Assembly: GCA_040386355.1 (NCBI GenBank)
Contig: JAZKFP010000098.1
Coordinates: forward strand, 1 to 10,599
Source: JAZKFP01 sp040386355
Lineage (GTDB): Bacteria; Pseudomonadota; Gammaproteobacteria; Pseudomonadales; UBA6940
Length of the DNA: 10,599 nucleotides
Direction: 5' to 3'
The translations under genes and the position numbers were made by a program. Of the stretch, positions 6,728 through 10,599 are shown one piece after another. How positions within the stretch are numbered: the first letter of the stretch is position 1; every line of letters starts with the position of its first letter. The notes under the pieces were generated by a model. It did not search any database. It had not been told where the DNA came from and was given only the letters and a program-made list of their open reading frames with translations.

Positions 6728-8128
6728 GTGTCGCATATTAGATTGTTTCGTCATTACGTCAATTTACCCTATCTACTTTTGGCTGCCTTTGAAGGCGCTG
6801 TCTTTTTACTCGCTATTTTTGGTGCTGCATCTATTCGATTTTTTAGTCAGCCACTGGTTTTAGAAGAGCTTGGTTCTCTATGGCCGCGTGCTTGGTTATT
6901 CGCAATTGTTATGTTATTGGCAATGATGTCTATGGGAGTCTATCAAGCGCAGGGAAAAGAAGGTTTATCCGGCGTAGTTTTGCGTATGGCTGTAAGTTTT
7001 TTGCTGGGCGCAAGCTTGTTATCACTAGTGTTTTATATATTCCCCAGCTTGTTTGTCGGACGAGGTGTTGTAGCTTTATCTACTTTGCTGTCTTTTTTTA
7101 TTATTTTAGGGGTTCGTATAACGATTACACGTTATCTTGATCCAGCCATCTTAAGTCAACGTATTTTAGTTTTGGGTGCTGGAGAAAGAGCGCGACAAAT
7201 GATTGACCGTTTGAATAACTCTGAAGGAACCCCTGGATTAAAAATACTTGGATTTGTTTCAGTTTTTTGTGAGTCAATTCAAATTGATGCGGATCATATT
7301 ATTGGTAAGGACACTGAATTAAGAGAGTTAGCGCAACGTCACCGCATTGATGAAATTGTGGTTGCTATGGATGATCGTCGCACTAACTTTCCGACCGATG
7401 ACTTATTAGATTGCAAATTAAGTGGGATTGAAGTGGTTGATATTTTAACTTTTTTCGAGAGAGAAACTGGGCGAGTTTTAGTAAGTCAGCTTCACCCAAG
7501 CTGGTTTGTGTTTTCTGATGGCTTTGCACAAAGTAGTTTGAAAACGGGATTAGTTAGATGTTGCGATATTTTAGTTAGCTCACTGCTTTTAATATTAACT
7601 TGGCCCGTGATGTTGATAACTATACTAGCAATTAAGATTGAAGATGGAATTTCCGCGCCAGTTCTCTATAAACAAAAGCGGGTTGGTTTAAATAATTTAC
7701 CTTTCTTTGTCTACAAATTTCGAAGTATGCGCATCGATGCTGAAAAGGGTGGAGCGCAGTGGGCACAAACTAATGATGACCGTATCACTCGAGTCGGACA
7801 CATTATTCGAAAATATCGTATTGATGAACTTCCGCAAATTCTAAATGTCTTGCGAGGCGATATGGCATTTGTTGGCCCTCGACCTGAGAGACCAGAATTC
7901 GTTAGTCAACTAGAACAGAAAATACCGTACTATGCTGAACGACATAGAGTGAGGCCTGGAATTACTGGTTGGGCACAATTGAAATACCCTTATGCTGCAA
8001 CTGATAAAGATACTGAAAATAAACTTGAGTTTGATTTGTACTATGTAAAGAACCATAGCCTATTGTTAGATGTCCTAATAATCTTGCAAACAGTAGAAGT
8101 TATCTTGTTTAAGAAGGGATCACGTTAA
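6728..8128 (+). CDS. EpsB_2-type polyprenyl-phosphate sugar-1-phosphate transferase (exosortase-associated family)
   Basis: This membrane enzyme (466 residues) would start a polysaccharide repeat unit by moving sugar-1-phosphate from a nucleotide sugar to undecaprenyl phosphate. Four N-terminal membrane segments (about 14-36, 55-72, 82-104, 112-135) precede a CoA-binding-like Rossmann region with VLGAGERA at 148-155. A fifth hydrophobic helix (277-301) leads into the catalytic bacterial sugar transferase domain. That domain has YKQKRVG, YKFRSM (329-334), the Asp366-Glu367 pair in RIDELPQ, GDMAFVGPRPERPEF (377-391) and RPGITGWAQ (409-417). The start, with FRHYV close to the N-terminus, recalls the PEP-CTERM-system sugar transferases (TIGR03013) more than WbaP or WcaJ; this is from memory. 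GTG start with a strong ribosome site. It is the first of the polysaccharide genes, 96 bases after sthA. The sugar is unknown. Confidence 0.88.
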   Translation: MSHIRLFRHYVNLPYLLLAAFEGAVFLLAIFGAASIRFFSQPLVLEELGSLWPRAWLFAIVMLLAMMSMGVYQAQGKEGLSGVVLRMAVSFLLGASLLSLVFYIFPSLFVGRGVVALSTLLSFFIILGVRITITRYLDPAILSQRILVLGAGERARQMIDRLNNSEGTPGLKILGFVSVFCESIQIDADHIIGKDTELRELAQRHRIDEIVVAMDDRRTNFPTDDLLDCKLSGIEVVDILTFFERETGRVLVSQLHPSWFVFSDGFAQSSLKTGLVRCCDILVSSLLLILTWPVMLITILAIKIEDGISAPVLYKQKRVGLNNLPFFVYKFRSMRIDAEKGGAQWAQTNDDRITRVGHIIRKYRIDELPQILNVLRGDMAFVGPRPERPEFVSQLEQKIPYYAERHRVRPGITGWAQLKYPYAATDKDTENKLEFDLYYVKNHSLLLDVLIILQTVEVILFKKGSR

Positions 8129-8257
8129 TTAGTTAGATTTATTTTAATAGGAATACACCAACTATTAACAAATCTACTGGTTTTAAGCTGTTTTTTAAGC
8201 GCTGTCCTCAGTACAATTGCCCCCGATTTAGCCCTACATTTGGACAAAGGAGATTAC
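8129..8257. promoter_or_regulatory. Leader between sugar transferase and export gene, with a tandem 8-bp repeat and weak -10
   Basis: This 129-base spacer is longer than expected inside a tight operon. TTTTAAGC occurs twice (8181-8188 and 8193-8200), 12 bases apart start to start, and TACAAT at 8212-8217 is a possible -10 without a convincing -35. An internal promoter with a tandem operator is possible but weakly supported. Confidence 0.25.
8248..8252 (+). promoter_or_regulatory. Shine-Dalgarno deciding the start of the export protein
   Basis: AGGAG stands five bases before the ATG at 8258. An in-frame TTG at 8240 lies upstream of this site and has no ribosome site of its own. The ATG also gives a normal signal peptide. 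Confidence 0.75.
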
Positions 8258-8941
8258 ATGGTATTGGAAAAAGTAATTAAGAGACTCTCATTAGCAAAGC
8301 TTTTGAAATCCTTATTTTTTACCTTAGTATGCTGTGTTGGAATTTCAGTCACATCCCTTTCTTTGGCAGCTCAGCCCCCATCTCCCGATAAAAAACCTAC
8401 TCGTTTGTTTGATTCAAGCCAATATTATGATGGTGATTATATTATCGGTGTGGGCGATGAGGTCATGATCAACGTATGGCGTAATCCTGAATTATCTCTA
8501 ACTGTACCAGTTCGTCCTGATGGAAGTATTTCCGCTCCTTTAGTTGGAGATATTAAAGCAGCGGGCAAAACACCCTCTGAATTGAGCAAAATGTTAAAAG
8601 ATCGGTTACAGCAATATGTGCGTGATCCCGAAGTTAGCGTTATTTTAACAGGCTTAAATAGTCATGAATATGTTTCACGAGTACGAGTGACAGGCGCTGT
8701 TAGGAATCCAGTGTCCGTACCGCATCGTATGGGTATGACCGCATTAGATTTATTACTTGATGCGGGTGGATTAAATGAATTCGCATCAGGTAATAAAACT
8801 GTACTTTATAGGAAGCTACCCGATGGAACCGTTAAATCCTTACGTATTAAAGTTGAAGATATTTTGAAAAAAGGCCGTTTGGAGACTAATGTTCTGTTGC
8901 GTCCAGGTGATGTTCTCACTGTACCCGAAAGCCTCTTCTAA
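8258..8941 (+). CDS. Periplasmic polysaccharide export protein (Poly_export plus SLBB, Wza/EpsA-like)
   Basis: This 227-residue protein is predicted to act in the envelope as the export component for the polysaccharide. Residues 1-38 look like a signal peptide: basic start (KVIKR, KLLK), hydrophobic core around 18-37 and an AA-Q cleavage context near 38-39. The Poly_export domain runs from about 59 (GDYIIGVGDEVMINVWRN) to 133, with VPVRPDGSISAPLVGDI as its signature, and an SLBB-like domain fills about 140-225 (VRVTGAVRNP, RPGDVLTVPE). It is shorter than Wza (about 380 residues) and lacks the C-terminal outer-membrane helix. That size and pattern fit the exosortase/PEP-CTERM-system export proteins (TIGR03027), as recalled. 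The Cys25-Cys26 pair has no Gly/Ala/Ser before it in lipobox register, so lipidation is doubtful. It sits 129 bases after the sugar transferase and 58 before the chain-length gene. Confidence 0.88.
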   Translation: MVLEKVIKRLSLAKLLKSLFFTLVCCVGISVTSLSLAAQPPSPDKKPTRLFDSSQYYDGDYIIGVGDEVMINVWRNPELSLTVPVRPDGSISAPLVGDIKAAGKTPSELSKMLKDRLQQYVRDPEVSVILTGLNSHEYVSRVRVTGAVRNPVSVPHRMGMTALDLLLDAGGLNEFASGNKTVLYRKLPDGTVKSLRIKVEDILKKGRLETNVLLRPGDVLTVPESLF

Positions 8942-8988
8942 TACGTTTGTTTAATGCAGTTTGGATAATGATGAAACTTTTAGTCGAC

Positions 8989-8993
8989 GGTGA
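8989..8993 (+). promoter_or_regulatory. Partial ribosome binding site for the chain-length gene
   Basis: GGTGA, part of the anti-Shine-Dalgarno complement, is six bases before the GTG at 9000. An in-frame TGA at 8991 prevents any earlier start, so GTG 9000 is the longest possible and best-supported start. Confidence 0.5.
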
Positions 8994-8999
8994 CCCAGT

Positions 9000-10574
9000 G
9001 TGAATATTTCATTAGATCAGCTATTGCCTGTAGTGCAAAAAGAAGCAACCGCAAAATTGCCCTTAATGGTTTTTGGTTTCGCTCTGATTGCGGTTATCGT
9101 CGCCATAATAGGTTTTCATTGGCCTAAATTGTATTACTCTTCAACCTCGTTGTACGCAGATCAGAAAAACGTTATTCGCCCTTTAGTTGAAGGGCTAACA
9201 ACCACCACTCAAAATATCACTCAAACTGAAGCGCGGGAATTAATTTTTAGTAGAAAAATTATGAATCTTGTTCTTATTGAAGGAGGTTGGGCGGATAAGC
9301 CGTTAACTCCTAATCGTAAAGAAGAAATGATTAACGAGATTAAATCGAGAATTGAGGTTACTACAACAGGTGATACAACTCGCATTGAATACAGTGATCA
9401 AGACCCAAAACGCGCTTTTAAAGTTGCCTCTGCAATTGCTCAATTTTTTATAGAGGAAACATCTGCAAGCAAAAAACGTGAAAGCCGTGATGCCTTTACA
9501 TTTATCAATTCCCAAGTTGGCGAATATCATAAAAAATTAATTGATGCAGAAGATCGTTTAAAACGTTTTCGTTCCGATATGGTGGATTCAAGACCTAATC
9601 GACAAGCAGAGGTGTATCAAAATATTAATCGTCTAGAGCAATCTATTCAGCAAGCAGAATTAGATCTTAAAGAGGCGATTATTATGCGAGATTCAATTGC
9701 TGGTCAGTTAAGTGGAGAATCATCAAAATCTCGTGGTGAAATTACGGCTTCTGTATACCGAGAAAAATTGCAAGAACTTCAAGATCAGCTTGATATTTTG
9801 CGTTTGAGTTATCATGATTCTTATCCAGATATCGTGCGTCTTAAGCAACAAATCATTGATATTCAATCAGCGGTTGATAAAGAATCAAGCTCTCCATCTT
9901 CCAGTAGACCTTATGGTGGAAGTTCTCTTCAAGGCAATGATTCTGCTGCAGGCTACACCACATTGTATGAAAAACTTCGTAGTGAACAATCAGTAGTTTT
10001 AACAAATATTGAAACCTTCAAAACTCGAATTAATGAATACCAATCTCAACTTGCTAAAGAAAAGCAACGTGCTGGAAAAATGAGTCAAGGCGAAGCAACC
10101 GAAGCTGAACTTATTCGAGGCTACGAGGTAAACAAGGCTATTTATGATGATTTGCTTCGTAAAAGAGAAGAAGCGCGGATTACGATGACGTTGGATTCAC
10201 AAAAAAGTGGTCTTACTTACAAAATTCAAGAACCAGCGAATCTGCCTGTTGTTCCTAATGGCTTGCGATTTATGCATTTCGTAATTGCAGGTCCTGTTCT
10301 CGGAATTTTGGGACCATTAGGGTTATTGGTTTTGTGGTTAATCCTTGATCCTAGAATTCGTTCCCATAATGTTTTAAGTGAGCGCATGCAATTGCCATTA
10401 TTAGGTGTGATTCCTTATGCAAATACCATTCATATGAATCCAGTTGCCCACAAAATGGCTATTATCACAACAGTGGCAGTTGTAGGTGCAGTTTACGCAG
10501 TTTTGATTTGGGCTCGGCTTTCTGGTAACGAAGTGGGCGTTGAACAATGGCTGCCTCAGTTAGGGGATAAGTAA
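9000..10574 (+). CDS. Polysaccharide chain-length determinant (Wzz/Wzc N-terminal type, exosortase-associated family)
   Basis: This inner-membrane co-polymerase-like protein (524 residues) is expected to set polysaccharide chain length and to work with the neighbouring export protein and a kinase. A short cytoplasmic start leads to membrane helix 1 (about 21-39), then the Wzz-like periplasmic start (YYSSTSLYADQKNVIRPLV, 45-63). A long charged helical region with coiled-coil character covers about 155-292 and 322-392. A Ser/Gly-rich linker lies at 296-313. The proline-rich stretch EPANLPVVPNG (411-421) precedes helix 2 (423-449), as in Wzz. A third helix (486-505) and a short tail follow. No Walker motifs are present, so this is not a Wzc-type fused kinase. 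The pattern recalls the PEP-CTERM chain-length family (TIGR03007), from memory. GTG start; its stop overlaps the next start codon. Confidence 0.87.
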   Translation: MNISLDQLLPVVQKEATAKLPLMVFGFALIAVIVAIIGFHWPKLYYSSTSLYADQKNVIRPLVEGLTTTTQNITQTEARELIFSRKIMNLVLIEGGWADKPLTPNRKEEMINEIKSRIEVTTTGDTTRIEYSDQDPKRAFKVASAIAQFFIEETSASKKRESRDAFTFINSQVGEYHKKLIDAEDRLKRFRSDMVDSRPNRQAEVYQNINRLEQSIQQAELDLKEAIIMRDSIAGQLSGESSKSRGEITASVYREKLQELQDQLDILRLSYHDSYPDIVRLKQQIIDIQSAVDKESSSPSSSRPYGGSSLQGNDSAAGYTTLYEKLRSEQSVVLTNIETFKTRINEYQSQLAKEKQRAGKMSQGEATEAELIRGYEVNKAIYDDLLRKREEARITMTLDSQKSGLTYKIQEPANLPVVPNGLRFMHFVIAGPVLGILGPLGLLVLWLILDPRIRSHNVLSERMQLPLLGVIPYANTIHMNPVAHKMAIITTVAVVGAVYAVLIWARLSGNEVGVEQWLPQLGDK

Positions 10575-10599
10575 TGTCAGCAGAACGTTCGGATAAATC
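10574..10599 (+). CDS. Start of the next operon gene, cut by the window edge (probable tyrosine autokinase)
   Basis: An ATG at 10574 shares its A with the TAA stop of the chain-length gene, and AGGGG (10562-10566) lies seven bases upstream. This is a typical translationally coupled start. Only eight codons are visible (M-S-A-E-R-S-D-K), so the product cannot be read. In exosortase-type polysaccharide loci the gene after the chain-length protein is usually the CpsD/CapB-like tyrosine kinase, and the upstream protein lacks a kinase domain. The identity is therefore a guess from order only. Confidence 0.65.

Noticed and set aside
8240..8257. TTG start for the export protein
   Set aside because: The good ribosome site lies after this codon and fits the ATG at 8258.

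Overview
The window looks like chromosomal DNA of an AT-rich gammaproteobacterium. All the genes are on the + strand. The first five (fadB, fadA, an N-terminally extended gap, sthA) closely resemble gammaproteobacterial versions, especially those of Pseudomonas and the enterics. From memory, Pseudomonas aeruginosa has faoA/foaB (fadBA), the long gap and sth within one stretch of about 25 genes, so the left half looks like a compacted version of that neighbourhood. The genus cannot be fixed from the sequence alone.

Layout. Bases 1-1446 hold the C-terminal two thirds of FadB, cut by the window edge. A short spacer with a perfect 13-bp inverted repeat leads into fadA (1613-2788). A 348-base gap follows; it contains a 109-bp palindromic repeat-like unit and a possible promoter for gap (3137-4603). 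The next 636 bases have no gene. They hold a weak hairpin after gap, a MITE-like element of about 170 bp with 27-bp imperfect inverted ends flanked by TA, and a candidate extended -10 promoter for sthA (5240-6631).

From 6728 to the right edge is the start of an exopolysaccharide operon: an EpsB_2-type polyprenyl-phosphate sugar transferase, a short periplasmic Wza-like export protein, a Wzz/Wzc-N-type chain-length protein, and the first eight codons of another gene overlapping its stop by one base. These three proteins resemble the sugar transferase, export and chain-length families associated with exosortase A (XrtA)/PEP-CTERM loci. The cut gene is therefore probably the partner tyrosine autokinase.

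How the genes fit together. FadB and FadA form the fatty-acid beta-oxidation complex, which yields NADH and acetyl-CoA. The long GAPDH and the soluble transhydrogenase SthA both act on the nicotinamide pools, so the left half is a carbon and redox block. The right half builds and exports a surface polysaccharide. No tRNA, rRNA, CRISPR array or transposase gene was seen. The most interesting non-coding items are the two palindromic elements and the hairpin before fadA. No wholly new system can be claimed; the strongest lead is that an XrtA/PEP-CTERM locus may continue past the right edge.
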